The notes below the pieces were generated by a model, which saw only the letters and a program-made list of their open reading frames with translations, did no database searches and was not told the origin of the DNA. DNA of 64,000 bases, from the NCBI GenBank assembly GCA_036674765.1, contig JARVKI010000105.1:1-64000 (forward strand). The letters are read 5' to 3'. This DNA is from Seiridium cupressi (Eukaryota > Ascomycota > Sordariomycetes > Amphisphaeriales > Sporocadaceae). Positions 11,294-21,408 of this stretch are shown one piece after another (the stretch's first letter is position 1; each line of letters starts with the position of its first letter). The position numbers were made by a program, and so were the translations under genes.

Positions 11294-11458
11294 ATGGATT
11301 CAAGCTCATTGTGCAGGACCTTGCTTGGTCTGCTGGCTACTTCCATCGCTGTTGCAGAATCTGTCGTCGAGCTTGAGAAGAGCCAGATCAGGTATCAAGG
11401 CACAACAAGCGATACCGTGGAGCATTTTCAGAACCTCCACATAGCCACATCATATTGA
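11294..11458 (+). pseudogene. N-terminal fragment of a type-B carboxylesterase
   Basis: An open frame of 54 codons starts with a good signal peptide (MDSSSLCRTLLGLLATSIAVA) and continues SQIRYQGTTSDTVEHFQNL, the pattern that opens secreted type-B carboxylesterases and lipases of fungi (G.vrY.G......v..F.nIrYA). It then meets a TGA. The 500-odd residues that should follow, with the GESAG-type nucleophile elbow, are not found in the next kilobase. This is a 5' gene remnant and not a complete small protein, although a secreted peptide of about 33 residues could in principle be made. Confidence 0.55.
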
Positions 11459-12082
11459 CGGAAAGCTTGAGCATTACTCAAGTGATCGTAAGTAAGTTGA
11501 GTCTTGCTTGGCGAATTCTAGTGCTTACACATTCCATCGTAAAAGCGACCCGCCAAGTCCAACGCCGCCACGAAGGTGCCGTATAGCTACCAAGGTAGCG
11601 CCAAGCGGGTGCTCTAGACCGCACAGAGAGTGCTTCTTGGCAATCATTTGTCTCTAGCCTAGGTACATGTAGGTATGTTTCCCCTGTTAGGGCAATGAAA
11701 CTATGAGCAATTTTCAAAGAAGACCGAGCTAGAAAGGCTGAAGCTTTTTTTCCCCCTCAGATTTCGATACCGCGGGAAAAGGGGTGGCAACAATAAGGCA
11801 CTGCGAGGGGAGTACGGGGCCTATTCGGGGCTGTGCGCTCGCCGATGACACACCATGCGGGACGGTGGACCTACTGCTTTATAGGCCTAGCCTACTGCTC
11901 CTAGGCTCATGGGCGCAGCAGATCGGTAGTGGGATGCTCGATTTTATAAAACGATCAAGGCAACATCCTCTTTCTCGTTCTTTTATTTCTTTTCTTCAAA
12001 TCTTGAGTCTTCTTTGATAGACACACTAGGCCCTCCTCACTGGCAATCGTCCTCACGTTGATTATGTGCTCGCCGCGACGCC
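11459..12082. other. Intergenic spacer
   Basis: No coding domain is recognised. The last 80 bases before 12083 are pyrimidine-rich and carry the likely 5' UTR of the downstream gene. Confidence 0.5.
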
Positions 12083-12646
12083 ATGAAAAAACAGCAAACA
12101 CGAGAACCCGGCTCCTCAGCGATTGATAACCACGACCCTGCATCGCCCCCTATGATACTTGCACTTCCCGCCGAGTTGCGCGTGGAAATATGGAGGCTCG
12201 TCCTCGGCGGCACCGTGGTCCAAATCAGTCGGGAGCACCGGACACGTATCCATGAGCCAGCCCTGACCTGGTCCTCTCGCCAGATCCGTGCCGAAACACT
12301 CCCAATCTTCTTCGCGCACAGTATCTTTGATGGAAGACACGAAGCTATGCTCCAGTTCTTCGGGTTGATCGGGCGCCAGAACATTGAATTGATTCGGCAC
12401 GTGAGACACACGAGGCATGTCGGGCTCAACACGCTCGACGCGATCCGGCTGACGCTGAGGATTCTGAGTGATGCCTACGAGACACTGGGCCTCCCGCGTG
12501 ACGCCTTGCATCTCCGTCTGATGATAGAAGGCGAAGGAGAAACTTACGTTAACTTGCAAGAAGCCTCACAGGTAAAGCAGGTCTGGATGGGGCCAGGTCT
12601 TTCTGCCATGCCAATCGTGCGGCGGGTAAAGGAAAGCAGCGATTGA
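12083..12646 (+). CDS. 2EXR / F-box-like domain protein
   Basis: Single-exon ORF of 187 residues. Residues about 26-42 read MILALPAELRVEIWRLV, the opening of the fungal 2EXR/F-box-like domain (LPaElR..Iw). They are followed by the usual LTWSSRQIRAETLPIFFAHSIF segment, where these proteins have L...cr.ir.Ea..ify..n.F. It probably acts as a substrate-recognition or protein-interaction protein, and no partner can be inferred. It is short compared with many members (200-400 residues) but has start, stop and frame intact. No membrane segment or signal peptide is present. Confidence 0.75.
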   Translation: MKKQQTREPGSSAIDNHDPASPPMILALPAELRVEIWRLVLGGTVVQISREHRTRIHEPALTWSSRQIRAETLPIFFAHSIFDGRHEAMLQFFGLIGRQNIELIRHVRHTRHVGLNTLDAIRLTLRILSDAYETLGLPRDALHLRLMIEGEGETYVNLQEASQVKQVWMGPGLSAMPIVRRVKESSD

Positions 12647-14389
12647 AACAAGAGCCAAGGAGTGTAAACTGCCGCCCGCTTACGGCGATCAGCACAGGGC
12701 TCACACGTTCGCACTGGAGCCGTCTTCTCCACGGAGGGGGCGTCTGTCACAGTGCGCGGTAGCCAATCGTACTCAAAACTGATTCGAGTGTGTTTCAGGC
12801 CTAGGGCCGGGAGTGATTGTTGCTTTCAAACAGACTAAACCACAACCATCCTAATGGTCTAAGTGAAGACATGTAACGGGCATTTCGGTACTCCTTGTTC
12901 TCGCGATATGTATAGCACTCACGTCAATTGCATGCCTGGTGTTCGCGACTTTTATCGCCGTTTTGCTCCCTACCTTTCCGAGCACTATACGGAAATACGG
13001 CCCTTGAATTCTATCTTATTTCTTATATCTATGCAAAGAGGATTTAAGGGGCACGTTTGCTTTGTTCGATGAGTATACTCGTAGGATTATATAAATCTTA
13101 TTAGTTTCGTCGATTTGACAGTTATAAAGATGGTTTTAATGACAATCGTCAGTTTATTATTCTCTGGAAACTAATAATCTACTGTTGATATAACGCACCT
13201 GTATCCCAAATCAAATGGGACTAAAAAGTACTTGAATAGGTGAGGCGACTCTACAACGAGCACGAGCTCATCGTGCAAGAAATTTTGAGGACTTATGAAT
13301 TAGGATCAGTATAACTCTGTTCGCAAAGTAACTCGCTTCCGGCTTGTGTTCAGACTGACCGGAAAGTTTGGATACCAGCTCTATGACCATACACATTTAA
13401 CCTAGCCAGTGCTACGCCCGAGGATATCTCTGATTAGTACGTATCAAGATATTCAAGCCCCGATATTCCTTTCGATACGTAAGAAACTGGAGAATAATCA
13501 GATCTGGTGTCAATGGGAATTGGATTAGAATATCGAGTCTTCCCCATGAAATACCAGGAATAGAGAGGACGAGATATGAGGCAGTGTGCTAATGATGCAT
13601 CCCGTCCCCGACTAGGGCTTCCTGAGACAGGCTGGGCAACAAAGACCTGAAGCTCGGATAGGACAAGGGGAATTGTGGCAACTTACAAGCTATTAAATGG
13701 ACACTGCATACTATTTGAATCGACGGTTGACAGGTGAGTGTATTATGAAACTAGTTTGGATTCAACGCGGAACGGCCTTGGGGTGGACTTGGCCATAAAC
13801 CTGAGAGCCCAAGGCATTTCGAGAACTGAATTCCGAACAAGCCTGCATAGGAATAGACTTTTTGGGATACCGTGAGTAAGATTACCGTAAATGTTTAACA
13901 ATTCTTGGCCAAGATCTACTGTCTCCGAGAAGAAGGTGAGAGAAAGAAACACAAGGGGCTTCATTCCATCGACTGTCAACCCCCTCACATAACAAAGTCA
14001 TTATTAAGAGCATAATGGAGACAAAGGATTAATTTTATAAATAATAAAATAGACTCAAGAACTGCAGCGCTTTGTGTTATAACTGTTTTTTATTCATTAT
14101 CCCGACATATATGACCTTTTGTACACTTATGAACCCTTGTAAATTAGAAACGCTCTTGTTAATTCCTGGATAAACTTACAAGGATAAGTCGGGCGTTGGG
14201 AGAGACGTTTGTACAAAGCAGTTGTTTTTACAATAGTGTTACATGATTACATGAAAAAATACAAAGGCTTTGTTTAGTTTACGGGATGACTTCTATAAAA
14301 TCATTGCTTGTCTATCCAGTAGCTATGCTCCATAACCAATCTTCAGCTATTGCCTGTGAGAAGAACACCACTCAATCACAATCATCGTC
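12647..14389. other. Gene-poor spacer
   Basis: 1.7 kb without a supported gene. AT-rich stretches (13080-13200, 14010-14110) and only short, domain-free ORFs are present. The final 100 bases form the likely promoter and 5' UTR of the metalloprotease-like gene. Confidence 0.5.
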
Positions 14390-15883
14390 ATGGCTCAACC
14401 TGGTGCCCCCGCTGGGCCAGCAGCTGCACCTGCACCAGTGATGTCAGCAGCTGAACGCAATGCTATCTTACGCGCTATGACTCAACGGGTCCAAGCCTGG
14501 AAAAATGTTAAAAGACCGAATGCCCTCAAAGATTTCTTTGGGATGTCCGTGCCCGCTGGGTATGACCATAGCGCGAAGACTATAGTCGGGTTTTTGAAAG
14601 AAAATTGTCACGGCATTAGGATGCCTCGGAGAGATCCCGCACACCTTGACGATATAGAGAACTTCTACCAGGCCGACAGGGACTACAAGATGGACCTTGG
14701 CGATGATCTTGCAGAACTGGAGCTTAAGTTGTCTCAGTACCTTGCCAGGCTGGATAGAGACTTCTTCTTCGGTCTTTTGTCGAGCCCTGCTCCACTTTAC
14801 GCAAACAGGGACGTATGGATGCCTGGGGGCCCGTTGCCATTCGCTATCGTGGTGCACAACGAATATGACAACCCCAATCTGGACAGCTCGAATAAAATCC
14901 GCCGAAATGTAGTTGGTGGTTGGTTGGCGGAAAAGAAGCAGATTCACCTCTGGACCCAGTTTCTCGGGATAACGGAACCACTGTACCAGAGAACCTGGAC
15001 CGAGGACGAGTTCTCAAAACTTAAGCTCAAACTCCCGGTCTTTACTCGTACGTTCGATATGCTCGTAGATTCGCTTGTGCACGAGCTCTGCCATCTCTTC
15101 ATCGATGTGGTGGGCTATTACGATCAAGACGGTCTCTGGACACGCACCAGAGAGGTGACGGACGACACATTTCATGGAGAGCAGTGGCACGAGCTTTATG
15201 CGTTCATCATAACGACGCTCTCCGGGTGGGCGCCCGAGTCTGACTGGTACCAGAGCCAAGCTGCAAGAGCTACAAAGAGGAAAGAGGACTTTCGAAAAGG
15301 CTGGGCTGACATGGATCGCCTGATGGGAGTTGGACAAGCAGGCGACAATGGAGGTCCAGCAGGCGATGGTGGAGGTCCAGCAGGCGATGACAGTGATGAC
15401 AGCGATCATGGTCTTGTCCCTGATCGAGTGATCGACGTGGACGTGCAACCAGTAAAAACGAGCAATCCTTGGCTGACTTGGATCATCATGGGGATTGTCG
15501 TCATCTCGTCACTCTACCTGGTGGGCAATGTCCTTACCCAATTGTGTGGGTTCGAGGTGAGCTTAAGTGTGCTAGATCCGATCGAGTGGTCGGAAGTGCT
15601 CAGCTTTCCCCTGGCTGTCTTTGTCCTATTCGCCATGATCATTTTTTTCTCCTGGTTGTTGAGGCCAGACATCTCGGGGATGATGGGGATCTTCCGCGCC
15701 CTAGTTTTCGGCGGTGTCTTCGGCCGAGCCTTACAGTATTTCCTGTCCGATTACGGTCTGGAGCCCAATCCATGGATTTATCTGAGTTGGACGCAGATAC
15801 TCGGCTTAGTCATGCTCGTGGTTGCAGCGTTTTGGCTCAAGCGCGGAAGGAGACAAGATGTCTCTATGATTCGCTGTTCCTGA
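14390..15883 (+). CDS. Membrane-anchored zinc metalloprotease-like protein (HELCH zincin, SprT-like)
   Basis: Single-exon ORF of 497 residues. An Ala/Pro-rich N-terminus leads into a globular domain of about 300 residues. Its core has HELCH at 231-235 preceded by a hydrophobic helix (DMLVDSLV), then FHGEQWHEL at 261-269. A helix HExxH plus a downstream HG..W/F is the arrangement of SprT-like zincins, so H231, E232, H235 and H262 are the likely zinc and catalytic residues. A Gly/Asp-rich linker with an imperfect GDxGGPA repeat (318-333) and an acidic patch follows. Then come about four hydrophobic segments (about 361-386, 405-424, 433-452, 464-483) and a short basic tail. SprT/Spartan proteins are normally soluble and nuclear, so the membrane region is unusual. 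Topology and substrate are unknown. The protease call rests on the motif alone. Confidence 0.65.
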   Translation: MAQPGAPAGPAAAPAPVMSAAERNAILRAMTQRVQAWKNVKRPNALKDFFGMSVPAGYDHSAKTIVGFLKENCHGIRMPRRDPAHLDDIENFYQADRDYKMDLGDDLAELELKLSQYLARLDRDFFFGLLSSPAPLYANRDVWMPGGPLPFAIVVHNEYDNPNLDSSNKIRRNVVGGWLAEKKQIHLWTQFLGITEPLYQRTWTEDEFSKLKLKLPVFTRTFDMLVDSLVHELCHLFIDVVGYYDQDGLWTRTREVTDDTFHGEQWHELYAFIITTLSGWAPESDWYQSQAARATKRKEDFRKGWADMDRLMGVGQAGDNGGPAGDGGGPAGDDSDDSDHGLVPDRVIDVDVQPVKTSNPWLTWIIMGIVVISSLYLVGNVLTQLCGFEVSLSVLDPIEWSEVLSFPLAVFVLFAMIIFFSWLLRPDISGMMGIFRALVFGGVFGRALQYFLSDYGLEPNPWIYLSWTQILGLVMLVVAAFWLKRGRRQDVSMIRCS

Positions 15884-16468
15884 TAATTATCAGGAGATAA
15901 CAGCCAAGTCCTCTATTAGCAAGTAAGTACTTTGTTTGTTTTTCTGTTTAATATAATGACATTCGCAACCAACTAGAGGAGCGCGGTGAGACATGATGAA
16001 CAATAGCGTTTAGTGAACGTTAACTAATTCTATATTTGAAACGTGCAAAGTGTGGTGGCGGAACGATCAAAGTGCATATTGCGGAGTAGCACTAGACAGT
16101 GTTTACTGTATCGTCCATGCCCCACAGAACGGAAGGGCGACAAGATTTGGCGTGCTGAAAATAGCAATCCAATCTCCCCAATCTCGGTTACGGGACCATG
16201 GCCCCCTGGAAGGAGCTTAGTCAGTACCCTAGCTCAGCCTTAGCCCGCGGCTTTAGTGGGCCATCAGTGTCATCGGGCGCACTAGATGCTCGTACGGACT
16301 ACGGCGCGCGAGGGTGCTGAAAAAGACCGCGGCGATCATGATGAGGCTGTCGGAGTACTAAACGTGGGGTGTACCCACGATCTGCTCGTGCTACGATGTG
16401 ACCCTCTCGTTGTCGGGTTTTCCTGTTTTGGTTTCTCTTGTTTGTATAGCCCTGCGACATCCGGAACC
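15884..16468. other. Intergenic spacer / GH55 promoter
   Basis: No separate gene is seen. The frame of the GH55 gene stays open upstream to 16286, but that extension lacks a signal sequence, so it is taken as 5' UTR. Confidence 0.5.
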
Positions 16469-18856
16469 ATGGTTAGACCTTTGGCGATTACCGCCGCTGT
16501 GCTGGCGACGGCGTCTGCTTCGCCCTTTGCTCAACGCGAGACTGGCAATGCCCAAGACCTTGAATACCGCGCCACTAGCTTCTGGTACGCTAACTTGGAC
16601 CACACCGGTCCCTATAGTGGCTACGCTCCGGACCTCGATGGCAACTCCTCCACATATCCCGTCTACAAGGCCGTGAGCCCTGGAGCGACGGCTGTCGAGA
16701 TCCAAGCCGCCATCAACGATGACGGGAATGGCGGCAGCCGGCACTCCGAGTGGCTCGCATCGCAGCCCAGAGTCGTGTATATCCCAGGCGGAACTTACGA
16801 GATCAACCAGACCATCTACTTCAATACCGACACGATACTCATGGGCGACGCGACTGATCCGCCTGTCTTCAAGGCTGTCTCGGGAGGCTTTACGGCAGAC
16901 CAGACTCTGGTTTCTGGTCAAGATCCTGGCACGGGCGAAAGTGGTGAATTGTCGTTCGCCGTTGGCCTGAAGAACATTGTGCTTGATACCTCGGAAATTG
17001 ACGGAGGTGCGTAAAAGTCTGTGCTGACTGAGATGTATATGTATTGACCATAGCAGGCACTACCTTCACTGCGCTATGGTGGGGAGTTGCCCAAGGCGCT
17101 CAGCTCCAGAATGTAAAGATTACCATGGCCTACTCTGTGGATGGCGCCGGACACAGCGGTATTCGCCTCGGACGAGGCTCGACTCTGGGTCTGTCGGACG
17201 TGCGCATTGAACGCGGACTGGTAAGGACTTTACACCTGTTGTGCCACGCCTGTGCTGATGATCTGAGTATAGAATGGTATCTATCACAACGGCCATCAAC
17301 AAGCCGCCTACAAGAGCATATACTTCTACGAAAATACTGTTGGTATGCTGATCGATGGAGGTGACACCATTAGCCTACTCGCACCGACGTTCGATACTGT
17401 TGGCACAGCAGTCTCCTGCACCGGTGGCTACCCCTGGATTGCAATTGTTGATGCAAAGTCGATCAACTCCGGCGTGACCTTCAATACGACCTCCTACCCG
17501 TCCTTCCTGATCGAGAACCTTACCAAGGATACCGACTCAGACATCGCCGTAGTCGTGGAGGGAACTGTCTTGAAAGCCACAACTCACGTTGACCAGTTCT
17601 CGTACGCGAACACGGTCGACCGAGACCCAATCTACGGCGCAGTGAGCTCTTCAAGTGCTCGCCCAGCAGCGCTTGCGCCAGGCGGCTACTACCCCGTGGT
17701 AGCGGCGCCCAACTTCGCAGCCTACCCCGTCTCGGACTTCATCAACATCAAGGATCCTTCCCAGAACGGCGGATACAGTGTCCTCGGCGACAACACCGTC
17801 GATGAGTCCAGCGCGCTGAACTCCATCCTGCAATATGTAGCAAGCCAGAACAAGATCGCCTACTTCCCCTTTGGCAAGTACCGAGTGGACGACACTCTGC
17901 TCATTCCCGTTGGCTCCCGTATCGTCGGCGAGGCATGGGCAACTATCACTGGGTACGGCGACGCCTTCAAGGACTCGTCCAGCCCCAAGCCCGTTGTTCA
18001 GGTCGGCAATGCCGGCGACATCGGCGTCGCGCAGATCCAGGACATGCGCTTCACCGTCTCGGACGTCCTCCCCGGCGCCATTGTCGTACAGTTCAACATG
18101 GCGGGACCCAACCCAGGCGACGTTGGCCTCTGGAACTCGCTCGTCACCGTCGGCGGAACGCGCGGCGCGAGCGGTCTGACCGACACCTGTACCGACGCCG
18201 CAAACGAGTGCCAAGCAGCCTTCATCGGGCTGCACTTCGCGCCCACGTCCTCGGCATACGTCGAGAACGTCTGGAACTGGGTCGCCGACCACACGACCGA
18301 AGACTTCACGGGCGGGTCCAACATCGCGGCCAAGGGCGGCGCCCTGGTCCAGGCCACCAAGGGCACGTGGCTGTACGCGCTCGGCAGCGAGCACTGGTGG
18401 CTGTACCAGCTGAACCTGTTCGAGGCTGCCAACGTGGTGGTGTCGCTCCTGCAGTCCGAGACCAACTACGACCAGGGCGACAACGTCGAGCAGACCCCGC
18501 CCGCGCCCTGGACGCCCGACGCGGCGACCTGGGGCGACCCGGACTTCTCCTGGTGCAACGAGACGGACACGCGCTGCCGTATGGGCTTCGCGAACTACAT
18601 CCAGGGCGGCGCGGACATCTACACCTATGCCTCGGCGTCTTGGGTATTCTTCAGCGGGCCCGGGTACCAGAGCTGCAACGGGGATTGCCAGAACTACGTC
18701 CACTGGATCACCGAGACGCCGGACAACCTGCAGGCGTTTGGCCTGTGCAGTAAGGATACATGGGCCGGGCTTAGGCTGGCCAACGGCACTTCGATCATTA
18801 CGGAAGATGGGTTCACAGGGAGCTGGGGCGGTGATGTGGGAAGGTATACACCGTAA
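16469..18856 (+). CDS. Secreted exo-beta-1,3-glucanase, glycoside hydrolase family 55
   Basis: Three exons: 16469-17006, 17057-17220 and 17273-18856, with introns of 50 and 52 nt (gtgcgt...tagcag, gtaagg...tatag), give about 761 residues, the usual GH55 length. The ATG at 16469 is chosen because it opens a signal peptide (MVRPLAITAAVLATASA). GH55 enzymes are two tandem beta-helix (pectate-lyase-3-like) domains. The first is seen in YRATSFWYANLDHTG...VVYIPGGTY and the second in VDESSALNSILQYVASQNKIAYFPFGKYRVDD. Family landmarks such as GSEHWWLYQLNLFEAANVV and PWTPDAATWGDPDFSWC are present. The enzyme removes glucose from the end of beta-1,3-glucan (laminarin, fungal walls, callose) outside the cell. 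The frame is intact and GC-rich. Confidence 0.9.
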
Positions 18857-19537
18857 AATGAAACTTGGCCATTGCGGTCGAGCCTGAATAGGGAGCATAT
18901 AGAATGGGTTAGATCATAGAACATAGAGACTTGATACCCGTGTTCCATTACAGAGATGAAATAGCAGCGACAAGTGGGTTTCACACATCGGTGTACGGTA
19001 TATGAATGCGAAGTGGTGATCACAACTCTTAGAGATTGTCGTTGTTTTCGTAGAGCAAGTGATTTCGGAGCGGCGAAAAGCTAGAAAACAATTACTACCA
19101 TCGCTTTACGACTACTACCGTCACTGCACGTCGACTTTAAATCGTGTACTTTGAGTGAACAGATTATGATTTTACAAATTCATTGATTCTCATGACTCCA
19201 AGTCAATGCCAGACGCATGCATGCTACCTCTCCTTCCTGATTTACCGTGGCTTCAGTGCCGATTCTATCATACAATGCTCGCCGCAGTTTCATGAGATGA
19301 GGACATGGACTATTTCCAAATCCAGATTTGTTGCCCTATTATAACACAAGAATTGGACGCGCAGCAAAGCGTGGCGTCAAGATCATTATCTATCCACAGG
19401 ACAAATAGCCAGGTGTGGAAGTCGTGATCGGAATGGGAGATTAGGTCATAGCTTATTGTAGTTGTACAGGCCTCGCAGATGTGAGCCCGGAGGTGGGCTG
19501 GGTGGTGCCCCTCTGTTGTCGTCGCTCAAGGAAAGCC
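18857..19537. other. Convergent 3' spacer between GH55 and TOM22
   Basis: Both neighbours end into this region, so it should hold two 3' UTRs and terminators. No ORF of note. Confidence 0.5.
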
Positions 19538-20166
19538 TTACAAAGCAGGCTTGGCCTCAGCGGATCCAAGAGCAGCGCCAACCTGCTGAGCAGTTGCCGA
19601 GCCCTGAGTATCGGGAGCGCCACCAGCGGTGAGGATCTGTCATTATCGGGTCAGTGGGCGCAGCGCAATACGATTGGTTCTGGGAAGTGCTCACCTCGCC
19701 ACCCATCTCGCGCATCTTCATCTCCTTCTCCATATCCATGACTTGCTGCTCCTCGGCAAAGGCAAGGGCCCACGGTACACCGAGGACCAGTGCCGAAGTT
19801 GCGATGACCCAGAGAGTCTTGCCGCCGAAGGAGAACACAGACTTGACGGCGTCGGTGGTGTTGGTAACGCCGTTGGCGATGCTGGCACGGGTCTGGGGAG
19901 GGATGATGTCGCGCAGAGCGTAGAGACGCTCGCCTAGGGTCTCGTTTGACGGATCATAGTCGGATTCGTTGGAGATCTCCGAGTCTACGTGCACGCGGGC
20001 ACCGTCAGCTTTGTGCAATGCGATTCGGGTGCTGACTGTGGTGCGCGAGTGTTTGTGCGTGCTTGGAAGTAAAAAGCTTACCGGTATCAGAGTAGTCATC
20101 ATCGTCCTCGGGACCAGGCTGGTTCTCCTGGAAGTGCTCGTCGACGACCTCTGTGAGCTGAACCAT
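19538..20166 (-). CDS. TOM22: Mitochondrial import receptor subunit Tom22
   Basis: Three exons on the minus strand: 20166-20082, 19984-19695 and 19636-19538, encoding 157 residues (yeast Tom22 is 152). The product begins MVQLTEVVDEHF with an acidic cytosolic domain (EDDDDYSDT), which binds presequences. It continues ETLGERLYALRDIIPPQTR and has one transmembrane helix (GKTLWVIATSALVLGVPWALAFAEEQQ), followed by a short intermembrane-space tail ending EAKPAL. Tom22 is the central receptor and organiser of the TOM complex in the outer mitochondrial membrane. The start was fixed by the acidic N-terminus and by clean splice sites (gtaagc...cacgtag, gtgagc...atgacag). It is single-copy and essential in yeast and marks this part of the window as conserved core genome. 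Confidence 0.93.
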
Positions 20167-21408
20167 TGTGGAAAGTACTGCGAAGGGATTGCTGAAGCTG
20201 TCGAGATGGATCGCGCCGTCGAGTGTATCGGAGTCGTCGTCTGCCGGGCTTTGGTGAGAACGGAGGGCGGGAGCGTTTGGTGGTGCGATGGTACCTTCGT
20301 CAAGCAGATGCGCTGGAAACTGGAGCTCCTTAGCACAAGCTTCAGAAATTTCCTTGTTGCTAACTAGCCATGATGACGGAGCTACTGCAAGGATGGCTCG
20401 GTCCCGTGGTTTTGCCGTTCCGTGTCAATTGTAGGGATTAGCGTTGTTTGCATGGTAGAAAGGTAGACCGTGCGAAGTCTCCAAAGCACGGTGGTTGTTG
20501 ATTTGAAAGTTGGATTGCAGACCGTGTTTTCTGCGAACTTGACACGGTAGGGCATCTTGTTTCCCAGCTCTGGTAGAGATTATTCTACATGAAATAATAG
20601 AATAATATAAATAGTATAATACCACTCTCCTTTTCCTGGCTAGCTGGATAATATGACCTAATTGTCGAGATTAGCAACTTGAAATATTTTGTGGCTGCAT
20701 TGAAAAGTAAGTCCGCAGTGAGATAGCTATACTGGCCTTTGACATGGCTGATTGTATTGTAATTAAGCAAATGTTGCCATGGACTACCACCTCCAGTCCC
20801 TCGCCTACAGTCCACAGGTTTGCAAGGTGGTCGTGTAGATGCACTGTCCCAATGATCCTCCTTATATACCTCGAAGCGCTTGCCGAAGCAATGCGGAAGA
20901 GCCTTGATATCGATCGCGGTTTTGTGTTCCTCAGAAGACGTCTCCAGGCCATTCTCATTTTTTAAAGTACCGTTATAATCAAGACAAATGCTCATCGCAT
21001 AGGCGGTATTCCACTTGAAACTTGTTTCTCAGATGGCTTATGCGGGTAACTGAAAGTGGGTAAAACTCAGTAGACGGCCAACAGTTCTTAGCCAGCAAAA
21101 AATGTGTGGTCTGTCTAGAGAATTGTGTTGGACATGATCCATACTTCTTTAGTGCGTTGAAGATGTAAGTATGCCGTTGACATTTGCCAAATTAGCGAGT
21201 AAGAATATATACTTGAGTACCTCCTAACACGTCATGCAGCCCATCGTTTGCAACATCATACTCCCATTTTCTCATGACGCACAACATAAAATGACCATCA
21301 AGACATGCTTTGCAATGCGATGCTGAACCAAGTTTGCGCCGGGAAGCCCGTGGAGGGAAACAAACAAGCCGCCCCCTTCTATAATGCACTCAACCTCATG
21401 TGACTCAT
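20167..21408. other. Intergenic region
   Basis: 1.2 kb between TOM22 (5' end) and the 3' end of the antiporter. One minus-strand ORF at 20995-20585 has 136 codons but an unlikely composition and no domain, and I do not call it. The first part should hold the TOM22 promoter. Confidence 0.5.

Noticed and set aside
17651..18898. 415-codon minus-strand ORF across the GH55 gene
   Set aside because: Antisense shadow in GC-rich coding DNA. Its composition (Arg/Val/Gly/Ala) has no domain, while the plus strand is a clear GH55.
20585..20995. 136-codon minus-strand ORF between TOM22 and the antiporter
   Set aside because: No domain, overlapping frames of similar length, AT-rich end. Not supported as a gene.
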